Positions 18,953 to 26,911 of a DNA stretch of 64,000 nucleotides are shown here, in pieces; the stretch's first letter is position 1; each line of letters begins with the position of its first letter. The DNA is from Corynebacterium freneyi (lineage in GTDB: Bacteria > Actinomycetota > Actinomycetes > Mycobacteriales > Mycobacteriaceae). The DNA lies in the NCBI RefSeq assembly GCF_030408835.1, contig NZ_CP047357.1, positions 2,480,001-2,544,000 of the forward strand, given 5' to 3'. The notes beneath the pieces are model-generated. The model did no database searches and was not told the origin of the DNA. It saw nothing but the letters and a program-made list of their open reading frames with translations. Made by a program: the position numbers and the translations under genes.

Positions 18953-19630
18953 TCATTTTTTCTCCGGCCCCTCCCAGTACTGAGTCATCCCGGATTTAAA
19001 GAGGTCGAACTGGGTCCACCGGGTCGTCTTACTTAGTTCGTCGTAGTACTGACTGTCACCATGTTCGATTTTCCTGAACCAGGACCATGAGAAGTAGTCG
19101 GCGATCTGCCCATTGAGATCCTGCTTCACGGGGTGGAACAGGATCTTGTAGCGAAAGTTTAGCTTTTGAAGTTCGGGCTTAAGCTTCTTTTTAAACGCTT
19201 CCCGCTCCTTGCCCGTCAAGACCGAGTCGAAGATGAGTACAACGCCTTCAAAATCCGACGATCGATAAACGGAATCGATCCATCTGCCCATTGAACGCGC
19301 AAACAGCCCAAAGAGCGCCGTATTGCTCTGCAGAGCCGGGTGCGTGTATCGCTTATCAATCCACATGGTATGAACCCGCAGATCAGGAATTCCGCAGATC
19401 ACGTCAATGACCCGCCTTCTGGTTCCCGGACTATTGTTCGTGGCATGAAATTCCAGGTCCTCGCTTCTCGCGGCCATGAGTTCGTACTTGAGTTCCTGCA
19501 TTAGAGCCGCAGAATACGCGGGACGTGGAGTACATACCGCCGTAACCAGAAAGTGACGCGTACCCTTAGACTTAAACTGCATGTCGCCGGACTCGTCCAT
19601 AAAGACGAAGAGCGTTTTATCTTCCATCAT
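18953..19630 (-). CDS. DUF3800 family protein
   Basis: A 225-residue DUF3800 protein: N-terminal FVFMDESGDMQF (the family's acidic DES motif), a central variable part and ADYFSWSWFRK near the end (the A-D-x3-W/Y element). The fold is thought to be RNase H-like and members often occur among defence or mobile genes; activity is unproven. Base composition is visibly lower in GC than the neighbours, suggesting transfer. An insertion sequence sits about 10 bases upstream of the ATG, so its native promoter and ribosome site are displaced, and it may be silent or driven from the element. Confidence 0.8.
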   Translation of the reverse strand: MMEDKTLFVFMDESGDMQFKSKGTRHFLVTAVCTPRPAYSAALMQELKYELMAARSEDLEFHATNNSPGTRRRVIDVICGIPDLRVHTMWIDKRYTHPALQSNTALFGLFARSMGRWIDSVYRSSDFEGVVLIFDSVLTGKEREAFKKKLKPELQKLNFRYKILFHPVKQDLNGQIADYFSWSWFRKIEHGDSQYYDELSKTTRWTQFDLFKSGMTQYWEGPEKK

Positions 19631-19647
19631 GGGATCTCAGCTTAACC

Positions 19648-21100
19648 GGCCCTTCCGGTTTTAGAGTGCGTTGATCTTGGCCTGGAACCCTCCGGAGTGG
19701 ATCAGTGACCGCAAGATGTAGTGGTTGAGGTTCCTGAACCCGAGTGCGATGCCACGCAGGTGCTCCAACCGTCCGTTGATGGCCTCGACGGGGCCATTGG
19801 AAGCGCCGGTGTCGAAGTACGCGAGGATCTCGGCCCGTCGTTTCCACATCGTCCGGCCCAACTGCCCCAGCTCCTGGACCCCGGCGGGAAGATCTTTCCG
19901 GATCCGGCACATGATTTTGTACATCCACCTCTTCCCGACCCGACGGTCAGGATGCTCATAGGCTGCGATGATGTCCTGATACGTCCAGTGCGTGACATCC
20001 ACAGCCGTGTGCCGCTCATCAGCGAACACCGCGTCCAGCTTCGCTTTCTGCCTGTCGGTCAGCAGTCCCATCCGGGTTAGCAGGATCCGACGCACCCCGT
20101 ACAAGGGATCCCCTGACCGGCCGCGATGCCCACAGGTGTCCTGTTGGATCCGCTGCCGGGTCATAGTCAGCTTGTCGGCGGCCAGGTGCACGACGTGGAA
20201 CGGGTCCATCACCTTCCTCGCCTTCGGCAGCTGCTCGGTGGTGGCGGTGTGGTAGCCGGCGAATCCGTCCATCGCCACGACTTTCACCCGGTCGCGGAAG
20301 GACTTCTCCCGGGCGGCGAGCCAGCGGCGCAGCACCTCAGCGGATCTGCCCGGCACCATGTCCAACAGCCGGGCGGGCCCGGTGCCGTCCACGTTCGGCG
20401 TCAGGTCGACGATGACGGTGACGAAACCGGGAGTACCGTCGCCGCGGCGGTGTTTCCATTTGTGCTCGTCCACCCCCAGGACGCGGACTCCGGCCAGGTG
20501 GGTGGGATCAGCGTAGATCAGCTCCCAGGCCTGTTCGAGGGCTACCTGGTTGACCAGATCCCAGCCGATGTCCAGGGACTTCGAGATCGCGGCAACGCTC
20601 ATGCGGTCAATCGCCAGGCGCTGGAGGATCCAGCGGGTGCAGCGGTCGGTGAGCTTGGCTTTCCGCTTCGCGCACACGAGTTGCTGTTGAAAGATCTTTG
20701 TCGCACAGGCGGTGTTGGTGCAGGTGAAACGGGGTAGCCGGATCCGTAACCGGGTGGGATGCCCGACGACGGGCAGGTCCACGAGTTCACGGATCCGGTG
20801 ATCACGCAGCCGGCCTTTCATCCCGCAGGCCGGGCAGGAGGCATCCTGTTCCACCGGGCGGCAGGTGATCCACGTGTGGCGCTCATCGATCGCGGCGCCC
20901 GTGATGGTCAGGCCGAGTTCAACGGTCCGGATGATGGTGTCAGCAATAAGAGACGTAGAATCGGGCATAGGTCCTCGGGGCGAAAGATGGTTGTGTAGGA
21001 GCTTTCATCTTCGCACCAGGGACCCCTATATCTTGTGGTGGGTCCCGATCCTCATACTTGGTACCTCATCCCGGCTACGCACCCCAGATCCGGAAGAGCC
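19648..21100 (-). mobile_element. Complete ISL3-family insertion sequence
   Basis: Imperfect terminal inverted repeats: GGCCCTTCCGG at 19648 and, on the other strand, GGCTCTTCCGG ending at 21100, with further matches inwards. Both ends are flanked by the identical 8-base direct repeat GCTTAACC (19640-19647 and 21101-21108), the target duplication size expected of ISL3. Length 1453 bases with one intact transposase gene. The perfect duplication and intact gene suggest a recent insertion. Confidence 0.95.
19661..20968 (-). CDS. ISL3-family transposase
   Basis: A 435-residue DDE transposase. The N-terminal zinc-binding region has CPACGMKG and a second Cys pair; the catalytic core shows LGVDEHKWK (Asp), VVAMDGFAGY (Asp), DPFHVVHLA and, near the C terminus, SNGPVEAINGRLEHL with the catalytic Glu. 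Related to IS elements known from Corynebacterium such as IS31831 by family features. No frameshift or truncation seen. Confidence 0.95.
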   Translation of the reverse strand: MPDSTSLIADTIIRTVELGLTITGAAIDERHTWITCRPVEQDASCPACGMKGRLRDHRIRELVDLPVVGHPTRLRIRLPRFTCTNTACATKIFQQQLVCAKRKAKLTDRCTRWILQRLAIDRMSVAAISKSLDIGWDLVNQVALEQAWELIYADPTHLAGVRVLGVDEHKWKHRRGDGTPGFVTVIVDLTPNVDGTGPARLLDMVPGRSAEVLRRWLAAREKSFRDRVKVVAMDGFAGYHTATTEQLPKARKVMDPFHVVHLAADKLTMTRQRIQQDTCGHRGRSGDPLYGVRRILLTRMGLLTDRQKAKLDAVFADERHTAVDVTHWTYQDIIAAYEHPDRRVGKRWMYKIMCRIRKDLPAGVQELGQLGRTMWKRRAEILAYFDTGASNGPVEAINGRLEHLRGIALGFRNLNHYILRSLIHSGGFQAKINAL

Positions 21101-21185
21101 GCTTAACCTGGATTCCACATCGAACCTCACAGCAAGATGATTGGATCAATCCGGCACGCTTGATCCGATTCCCGGCAGTCGTCGT

Positions 21186-21236
21186 CCCGCATCCGGCACG
21201 GCCGGGGCCGCCCGGGCCCCGGCAACGCCACGCCGA
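21186..21236 (+). repeat. 51-bp direct repeat, copy B
   Basis: Perfect match to 18671-18721, lying just upstream of the EamA transporter gene. Recombination between the two would delete the DUF3800 gene, the IS and the orphan promoter. Confidence 0.9.
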
Positions 21237-21253
21237 CCACTAACATCGCAGCG

Positions 21254-22219
21254 GTGTCTAGAGAGAACAACCACACCGGAATCGCCCCGCGGATCACCGG
21301 GCGGCCGCCCCGGCGGGTTCCCCGGCAGGGGCCGTTACTGCGGAGCGTCAACCGGTTTCTGACTCTGCCGGTGGCCCCGGTCGTTCTGGTTCTCATCGGT
21401 TCCATCGGAACCCAGGCCGCGGCGGTGCTGGTGACGGACATGCTGTCCACGGTCGGTGCCCCGGGTATTTCGGGACTGCGCATGGCCGCCGCGGCCATCA
21501 TCATGGTGGTGTTGTTCCGCCCGAAGCTGTCCGGGATGACGCGCGCCCGGGCGATCAACATCGTGGTCTACGGCATCGCGATGGGCATGATGAGCATGAT
21601 GGTCTACGCGGCCATCGCCCGCCTCCCCCAGGGCGTCGCCGTGACCATCGACTTCCTCGGCCCCTGCGTCGTGTCCTTCCTGGGGCTGACGATGTGGCGC
21701 TCGCGGCTGTGGGCCGTCGTCGCGTTCATCGGCGTCGCCCTGATCGCGCAGCCGTCCAACGACCTGGACGTCATCGGCATCGCATACGCCGCAGTCGGCG
21801 CGATCTTCTTCGGCGCCTACACGCTCTTCGCCGCCCGGATGGGAGGCGCCGAGGGCGGATGCATGCCGGACCTGGCGCTGTCCGTGGTCGTCGCCGCGCT
21901 GATCCTCACGCCGTTTTCCGTCCCCGCCGCACCGCTTGTCGACGGTTCGATGTGGGTCACCATCATCATCTCCGGCTTCATCGGCGCCGTCGTCCCCTAC
22001 GTGGTCGACACCATCGCCGCCGGCATCACGTCAGCGGCGATCGTCGGCACGCTCTTCGCGTTGGACCCGGTCATCGGCGCCCTCCTGGGGTGGACGTTTT
22101 CCGGTGACCGGCTGACGGGGTCCATGGCCGCCGGCATCGTTTTGGTGGCGGTGGCCGGTGCGGTCATCACCTGGCGCGGGGCGGGGGAATCACGGGAACC
22201 GGAAACTGCGGTGGCGTAG
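21254..22219 (+). CDS. EamA/RhtA-type drug or metabolite exporter
   Basis: Ten-helix inner-membrane transporter (321 residues from GTG 21254) of the DMT superfamily, resembling RhtA threonine/homoserine exporters: two EamA repeats, with GVAVTIDFLGPCVVSFLGL ending the first and TLFALDPVIGALLGWTF the second. The basic N-terminal 30 residues (many Arg) are unlike the family, so the true start may lie nearer the first helix. Substrate unknown. Followed by a degenerate htdX tail copy. Confidence 0.85.
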   Translation: MSRENNHTGIAPRITGRPPRRVPRQGPLLRSVNRFLTLPVAPVVLVLIGSIGTQAAAVLVTDMLSTVGAPGISGLRMAAAAIIMVVLFRPKLSGMTRARAINIVVYGIAMGMMSMMVYAAIARLPQGVAVTIDFLGPCVVSFLGLTMWRSRLWAVVAFIGVALIAQPSNDLDVIGIAYAAVGAIFFGAYTLFAARMGGAEGGCMPDLALSVVVAALILTPFSVPAAPLVDGSMWVTIIISGFIGAVVPYVVDTIAAGITSAAIVGTLFALDPVIGALLGWTFSGDRLTGSMAAGIVLVAVAGAVITWRGAGESREPETAVA

Positions 22220-22238
22220 CCTTACTCGGCCGCAGCGG

Positions 22239-22309
22239 CACCGACATCGTGGGCTGGGACCGCAAGAAGCGACACCCCGCACGTCACGGGCCACGTGCGG
22301 GAGGTGTAA
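22239..22309 (+). repeat. Displaced copy of the htdX 3' end (copy 3)
   Basis: Seventy-one bases matching 13972-14041 with several substitutions and a one-base insertion, ending in TAA where htdX has TAG. The insertion breaks the original reading frame. It overlies the short gap between the EamA gene and the converging AlkZ-like gene. Confidence 0.8.
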
Positions 22310-22310
22310 G

Positions 22311-23417
22311 TCAGCGCCCCGCGAACCTCAGGTAGTCCGATGCCGCCGGGTGGTCCTCGTCCCAAGTGTCGACGATCCGACCGGCCTTCATCGTCGCCCG
22401 GTTTACCAGGCCGTTCTTTGTCGGCCCGATCAGCGCGAACAGCTCCGGCTCCGCGTCCTTGTCCAGCACGAGCGCCCGGTCGCCGTAGCCCATCAGGTAC
22501 TCGTCGAACGCGGGCAGCGCGATCGGCCCACGCGGCGGTCGGGCCTTCGGGTTCGCCGCCGCCTCCTCGGCCGCCTCGGCGAGCATCAGGTACCGCTCCC
22601 CCGCCACCGACACCTCCGCCACCGCGTCGCCCGCGATGTCCACGGCCCGCCGGATGGTGGCGTTCGCGTGCCCCGACCACCACGCGATGTCGGAGACCTG
22701 CGCCGGTCCCCGGCCACGCAAATGCTTGACGACGAGCCGACGCAGCAATTCATCGGTCTCCGCGTCGTCGGCGCCGTCGTCGGCCGCCGGCACCCACGCC
22801 TCGAACGCGGTGAAGGTGTCCGCGGTGCCGACCGGCGGGCCCTGCACCAGGACGCGTTCCTCGCACAGAAAACGCAGCATGTGGGAACCGCGGCTCGACG
22901 ACGAATCGATGCCGACCGTCGCCCACAGCTCGCGCACTCCGTCCCTGGTCAACGCGACCGCGGCACCTCTCGGGCCGACGAAGGGGACGGCCTTCTCGGC
23001 GACGTGTTCGGGCAGTCGTCCGGGGTCGGCGGTGGCCTCGACCAGGGCGGCACCGGCGCGGAGCACGTCGTCGAGCGTGAGCCCCAGGGCCGCTCGACGC
23101 TTCTCCACGCCCGAACGCGCCCGGTGGGAACACAGGCCCGTCAGCCAGGAGACGTCTTCGGCGGCCATGACGTGGTGCGTGCCACGCATGGGCCACGTGC
23201 GGATAAGCGCGCCGGATTCCAGCGCGGCCTGCACGTCCGAATACTTCGCGCCCTTCGTGCGGATGCCCACCGCCCACCGCGCCGCCTTCGCGTTCTGAGC
23301 CTGCATGGCCAGCATGTGCCGCACGGCGGACACAGCATCGGCGGCGCGATCCTTCGCGGTGAGCAGCTGCGCCCGGCAACGGGCGGCGCGGGCTGCGGTG
23401 GGAGTGAGCTCGAGCAT
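22311..23417 (-). CDS. AlkZ-like winged-helix DNA glycosylase family protein (HTH_42)
   Basis: A 368-residue protein of the tandem winged-helix HTH_42/YcaQ family. The N terminus has MLAMQAQNAKAARW, containing the Q-x-Q element that in AlkZ and YcaQ enzymes excises bulky alkyl or crosslinked bases; RTWPMRGTHHVM and the C-terminal LPAFDEYLMGY are further family landmarks. Likely acts in repair of alkylation damage; the exact lesion is unknown. Stands alone on this strand with the small hydrolase upstream. Confidence 0.8.
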   Translation of the reverse strand: MLELTPTAARAARCRAQLLTAKDRAADAVSAVRHMLAMQAQNAKAARWAVGIRTKGAKYSDVQAALESGALIRTWPMRGTHHVMAAEDVSWLTGLCSHRARSGVEKRRAALGLTLDDVLRAGAALVEATADPGRLPEHVAEKAVPFVGPRGAAVALTRDGVRELWATVGIDSSSSRGSHMLRFLCEERVLVQGPPVGTADTFTAFEAWVPAADDGADDAETDELLRRLVVKHLRGRGPAQVSDIAWWSGHANATIRRAVDIAGDAVAEVSVAGERYLMLAEAAEEAAANPKARPPRGPIALPAFDEYLMGYGDRALVLDKDAEPELFALIGPTKNGLVNRATMKAGRIVDTWDEDHPAASDYLRFAGR

Positions 23418-23431
23418 CAGGGCTGCTCCGG

Positions 23432-24049
23432 CTACGTCGACAGGATCCGCAGCGCGGCGTCGCGAACCTCGGGCACCTCGGTCACCCCGTCGGAGTACAG
23501 GAAGTGCTTCGCACCGGGGACGACAGTTGGTTCGACGCCGAGCCTCTTCGCCATCGCCGCAGTGTCGGCGTTGGGCACGACGTGGTCGCCGTCGGACATG
23601 ACCACTTCCACGTCACCGAGCCTCGGCAGCAGCGCCTCGGTGCCCACGCCGTCGCCGATGTAGTCGTCGAGCTCCGGCAGCGCGGCCACCCGCGCATCGA
23701 AACCGGCGACGAACACCAGGCCGCGCGGACGCTGCTCCGGGTGCCGCTCCAGATGCGACAGCACGGTGATGCAGCCGAGGGAGTGGGCGACCACCACGGC
23801 CCCGTCCAACGTGCCGGCCTGCTCGGCCAGCGCCGCCGCCCACGCCCCCGGGTCCGGCCGCGTCGGATCGGGCAGCGCCACGCGGGTGACGGGGAAACCC
23901 GCCCCGACCAGTTCGGAGGCCAGCCACGGGTACCAGTGCTTGGCGGGGTAGCCGTTGTATCCGTGGACGATGACCACGCGCGGGCGGCCGGAGTCGGCGT
24001 CGACCCCGTCCGGAAGGTCCGTGACGGGGTCGTGGTGCTTTTCGCTCAT
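23432..24049 (-). CDS. RBBP9/YdeN-family serine hydrolase
   Basis: A 205-residue alpha/beta hydrolase: VIVHGYNGYPAKHWYPW near the N terminus, nucleophile elbow VVAHSLGCIT, acid in SDGDHVVPN and His in PGAKHFLYSDG. Small size and these motifs fit the RBBP9/YdeN group. Substrate unknown. It lies 14 bases upstream of the AlkZ-like gene and may share its transcript. Confidence 0.85.
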   Translation of the reverse strand: MSEKHHDPVTDLPDGVDADSGRPRVVIVHGYNGYPAKHWYPWLASELVGAGFPVTRVALPDPTRPDPGAWAAALAEQAGTLDGAVVVAHSLGCITVLSHLERHPEQRPRGLVFVAGFDARVAALPELDDYIGDGVGTEALLPRLGDVEVVMSDGDHVVPNADTAAMAKRLGVEPTVVPGAKHFLYSDGVTEVPEVRDAALRILST

Positions 24050-24103
24050 GCCCGCGAGGGTAGGCGATCCGCGGCGGAGCCGGGCGGAATCGGCCCGCAG
24101 GGG

Positions 24104-24940
24104 TCAATCCCAGGAGGCGGTCTCCGGGTCGACGCCGTGGGCGCGGGCATCGGCCTCGATGGCCGCGACCAGCCACTTCGTCGGCTCCACTCCGCCGTAA
24201 GCCTCGTGGAACCGCTCGTCGACCAGGTACATCCGGGCCAGGATCACCTGGCGGCCGTGGCCGCATTCGTAATGCTTCTCCACGCCCGCGCGGTGCATGG
24301 CGGACACCTCCCGGCCGAGCTCCGAATCGGGGTCGACGTCGTCGCCGATGGCCTGCGCCAGCTTCGCCACCAGCGCTTCCTGGTCGGCGTACATCTGCGC
24401 CCACTCCTCCTCGGTGCGGTTCGCGTTCGCCTGCTGCGACTGCTCCCACGCCTCGGTGTCGCCCCAGCGGGCCTCGGCCTCGTCGGCGAAGTCCTGGCGC
24501 CACCCGCCGCCGAACTTCTCGGCCGCGGCGCGGGCGTCCATCGTGGTGTTCTTTCCGTCGTTCATGCTCATCTCCTCCAGCATCTCGTCGACTGCGCCGA
24601 TGATCCGGCGCAGATGCGAGGCGCGATCGACCAGCAGCCGACGCTGGCGCTCCAGGTGTTCCCGGGCGTCGCCGTCACCGTCGACCAGGCCGCGGACCTC
24701 CGCCAGCGGCAGTCCGATCTCCCGGTACACCAGGATCCGCTGCGCGCGTTCCAGGTCGGCGTCGACGTAGAGCCGGTGGCCGCCGAGCGTCCGCCACGAC
24801 GGCACCAGCAGGTCGATCGACTCCCAGTGCCGCAGCGTCCGCACGGTGATCCCGAGCAGCTCGGCTGCCTCGCCGATGGTCAGCTCGGTGCCGTCGCCGT
24901 CGCAGGTGCCGTCGGTGGTCGGAATCGCTTCGTCTCGCAT
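24104..24940 (-). CDS. MerR/TipA-family transcriptional regulator
   Basis: A 278-residue regulator: N-terminal MerR helix-turn-helix (LTIGEAAELLGITVRTLRHWE, about residues 20-40, and GGHRLYVDADLERAQRI), coiled-coil linker and a C-terminal TipAS-type drug-binding domain (FGGGWRQDFADEAEARWGD, ARMYLVDERF). TipA proteins bind thiopeptides or other amphipathic drugs and activate their own promoters. No neighbouring exporter is co-directional, so the target is unknown. Confidence 0.88.
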   Translation of the reverse strand: MRDEAIPTTDGTCDGDGTELTIGEAAELLGITVRTLRHWESIDLLVPSWRTLGGHRLYVDADLERAQRILVYREIGLPLAEVRGLVDGDGDAREHLERQRRLLVDRASHLRRIIGAVDEMLEEMSMNDGKNTTMDARAAAEKFGGGWRQDFADEAEARWGDTEAWEQSQQANANRTEEEWAQMYADQEALVAKLAQAIGDDVDPDSELGREVSAMHRAGVEKHYECGHGRQVILARMYLVDERFHEAYGGVEPTKWLVAAIEADARAHGVDPETASWD

Positions 24941-24949
24941 GAACCGGAC

Positions 24950-25207
24950 TCAATCACCTGACGCGACGTCAGGTTCAACCCCGGGCGCCAAACCCAGCTC
25001 CCCGATCGCGGTCAGCGCCGCCTGCGCCGCGTCGTCGTCGATGACGTCCATGGCGAATCCGTTCTGGATGAGCACCCAATCGCCGACCTGCGCCTCGGGC
25101 ACGTACGCCAAGCAGCATTGGCGGGCGGTGCCGCCGAAGTCGAGGTCGGCCATCGGCATGAGCCCGTCGTGGATGGCCAGGATCTTCCCCGGAACCCCGA
25201 TGCACAT
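24950..25207 (-). CDS. hypC: HypC-family hydrogenase chaperone (copy beside the orphan large subunit)
   Basis: An 85-residue HypC/HupF protein starting MCIGVPGKI; Cys2 carries the Fe(CN)2CO unit with HypD, then docks to the apo large subunit. VGDWVLIQNGFAMDVID is the conserved OB-fold strand. It starts one base after the orphan large-subunit-like gene, distinct from the second hypC at 38580 in the hypCDE operon, so it may be dedicated to that protein. Confidence 0.93.
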   Translation of the reverse strand: MCIGVPGKILAIHDGLMPMADLDFGGTARQCCLAYVPEAQVGDWVLIQNGFAMDVIDDDAAQAALTAIGELGLAPGVEPDVASGD

Positions 25208-25208
25208 G

Positions 25209-26498
25209 TCAGCGTCCGCCTTCCTTTTGCTCCGCGTCTTCCACGGTAACGCCCATGCCGCCTTCGGGTGCCGACGTGCACGGCAGGCACGGGTCGGCGG
25301 CCCTGATCGCGGCCTCGGCCCATGCTTCGCGGTCGGCGTCCCCGTCGCCGGCCGCCGCCAGCGAGGCGCGCAGCATTCCGGCCAGCCACCCTTCGTTTTG
25401 GGCGGTGGGCGTCAGGATGCGGCAGCCGGTCACCGTCCCTGCCTCATCCACCTCGTATTCGTGCGCGAGCAGTCCGCGCGGGCCGTCGACGACGCCGATT
25501 CCGGTTCCCCGCTTCATGCTTGACGACGCCCCCTCCCCCGCGTTCACCGTGCTCCCGCCCGTGCCGTCGGAGGGCGCGACGGCCAGGGATCCGACCAGAC
25601 GAGCCAAGGCGGCGACGGAGTCGACGAGGCCGAGCACCTGCGCCTCGAACGGGTCGTCGGTGGCGCCGGTGTCCCCGGCAATCGCCCGGAACCGCGCCCG
25701 AGCCAGCGGCCCCACCCGGTACGGCCACCGACGCACGCCGCCGTCGATGGTCTCGAGTTCGATGACCGGCCGCGGGTCGGGGGCGCCGGGGCGGCTCTCC
25801 GTCACGTGCGACGCCCATTGCGCCGCGGTCATCGTTTCCTCCACGCCGTCGCCGACGAGCCCGACGTGGCCGCCCAGCGGATCGAGCTCGCCGCTGGCAT
25901 CGACCACCGCGACATCCAGGCCGTCGAACCGCGCCGTCGCCGCCGCCCGAGCGCCCGCGGCCGGCAGGCCGAGAAGGAGGGACGCCAGATCGTCGTCAAG
26001 CACGGGAAGCCCTGCCGCAAGTTCGGCCAGCGCCTCCGCATCGACGGGAACGCGCACGCCGCCGGGGACCGCGACGTCGGGGAAATGGCCCGGCGCGCCC
26101 GCCGCCTTCATGGCCAACTTGCCCAGGCGGCGCAGGCGCACGGCGAGGTCGCGGTCGCGGCCGATGAAACGGGAGGACAGGGAATCGAGGACGCTGCCGT
26201 GATGCAACAGCAACCGCTGCTCCCGCACGTGGCGCGGCAGATTCTCCGGCGCGATGCCCGCCAACGACTCCAACGCCGCCACCCCCGCCAAATGATGGGC
26301 GACGGGACAGATGCCGCAGAGCATCTTCACCAGATCCGGCACCCCCGCGACGTCCTTGCCCACCAGCATCGGATCCAGGCGCGGCAGGCCCGACAGATCG
26401 AAACGGGCATCGGCGACCGTCCCATCGGCGGCGCGGACGACCACGACCCTCGCCTCGAACGGATCGACCAGCTGATCCAGGTGAATGGTCTCGCTCAT
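25209..26498 (-). CDS. Orphan [NiFe]-hydrogenase large-subunit-like protein
   Basis: A 429-residue protein, shorter than the true large subunit at 28451 (580). It keeps both cysteine pairs that hold Ni and Fe: L1 LCGICPVAHH (Cys61, Cys64, His68) and L2 DPCLPC (Cys404, Cys407). Two positions differ from active enzymes: the Arg before the first pair is Leu, and the cleavage-site His after DPCxxC is replaced (TSA follows), leaving a 20-residue acidic tail. No small-subunit gene accompanies it; hypC follows and hypA is divergent. It could be a sensor, scaffold or cofactor reservoir. Function inferred only from sequence. Confidence 0.75.
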   Translation of the reverse strand: MSETIHLDQLVDPFEARVVVVRAADGTVADARFDLSGLPRLDPMLVGKDVAGVPDLVKMLCGICPVAHHLAGVAALESLAGIAPENLPRHVREQRLLLHHGSVLDSLSSRFIGRDRDLAVRLRRLGKLAMKAAGAPGHFPDVAVPGGVRVPVDAEALAELAAGLPVLDDDLASLLLGLPAAGARAAATARFDGLDVAVVDASGELDPLGGHVGLVGDGVEETMTAAQWASHVTESRPGAPDPRPVIELETIDGGVRRWPYRVGPLARARFRAIAGDTGATDDPFEAQVLGLVDSVAALARLVGSLAVAPSDGTGGSTVNAGEGASSSMKRGTGIGVVDGPRGLLAHEYEVDEAGTVTGCRILTPTAQNEGWLAGMLRASLAAAGDGDADREAWAEAAIRAADPCLPCTSAPEGGMGVTVEDAEQKEGGR

Positions 26499-26542
26499 GA
26501 CACCAACGCTTTCACATTCGAACGACGTGCCACACTTGGGGC

Positions 26543-26911
26543 ATGCATGAATTGGGGCTTTTGACTGGCGTGGTCGAGGTCATCGTCGACGCCGCCGACG
26601 GCCGACGCGTGCGGCGCGTCGCCCTCGACGTGGGCACCCGCTCCGGCGTCATCGAAGACGCCCTGCACGCCGCCTGGCCACTGGCCACCGGCGGCACCGT
26701 CTGCGCCGGGGCCGACCTGGAAATCGACATCATCCCCGCCACCGTGTGGTGCCCGGCCTGCGCGGCCGAACACGAAATCGACGAATTCTTCGCCCTCGCC
26801 TGCCCCGCCTGCGGCGCCCCCACCGCCGACCTGCGGCACGGGCGGGAATTCGCGATCCGGGAAGTCGACGTGGACGTGGGCGCGGACACCGGCACGGGCA
26901 CAGGCACCTAA
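26543..26911 (+). CDS. hypA: HypA-type nickel chaperone (two-CxxC form)
   Basis: A 122-residue Ni-delivery protein for hydrogenase maturation. It starts MHEL (His2 is the Ni ligand) and has the zinc site CPAC-N17-CPAC as two complete CxxC pairs. The tail is an unusual DVGADTGTGTGT repeat. Divergent from the orphan large-subunit-like gene by 44 bases, and its 3' end overlaps the converging protease gene by 4 bases. A second, diverged hypA is at 32419. Confidence 0.9.
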   Translation: MHELGLLTGVVEVIVDAADGRRVRRVALDVGTRSGVIEDALHAAWPLATGGTVCAGADLEIDIIPATVWCPACAAEHEIDEFFALACPACGAPTADLRHGREFAIREVDVDVGADTGTGTGT

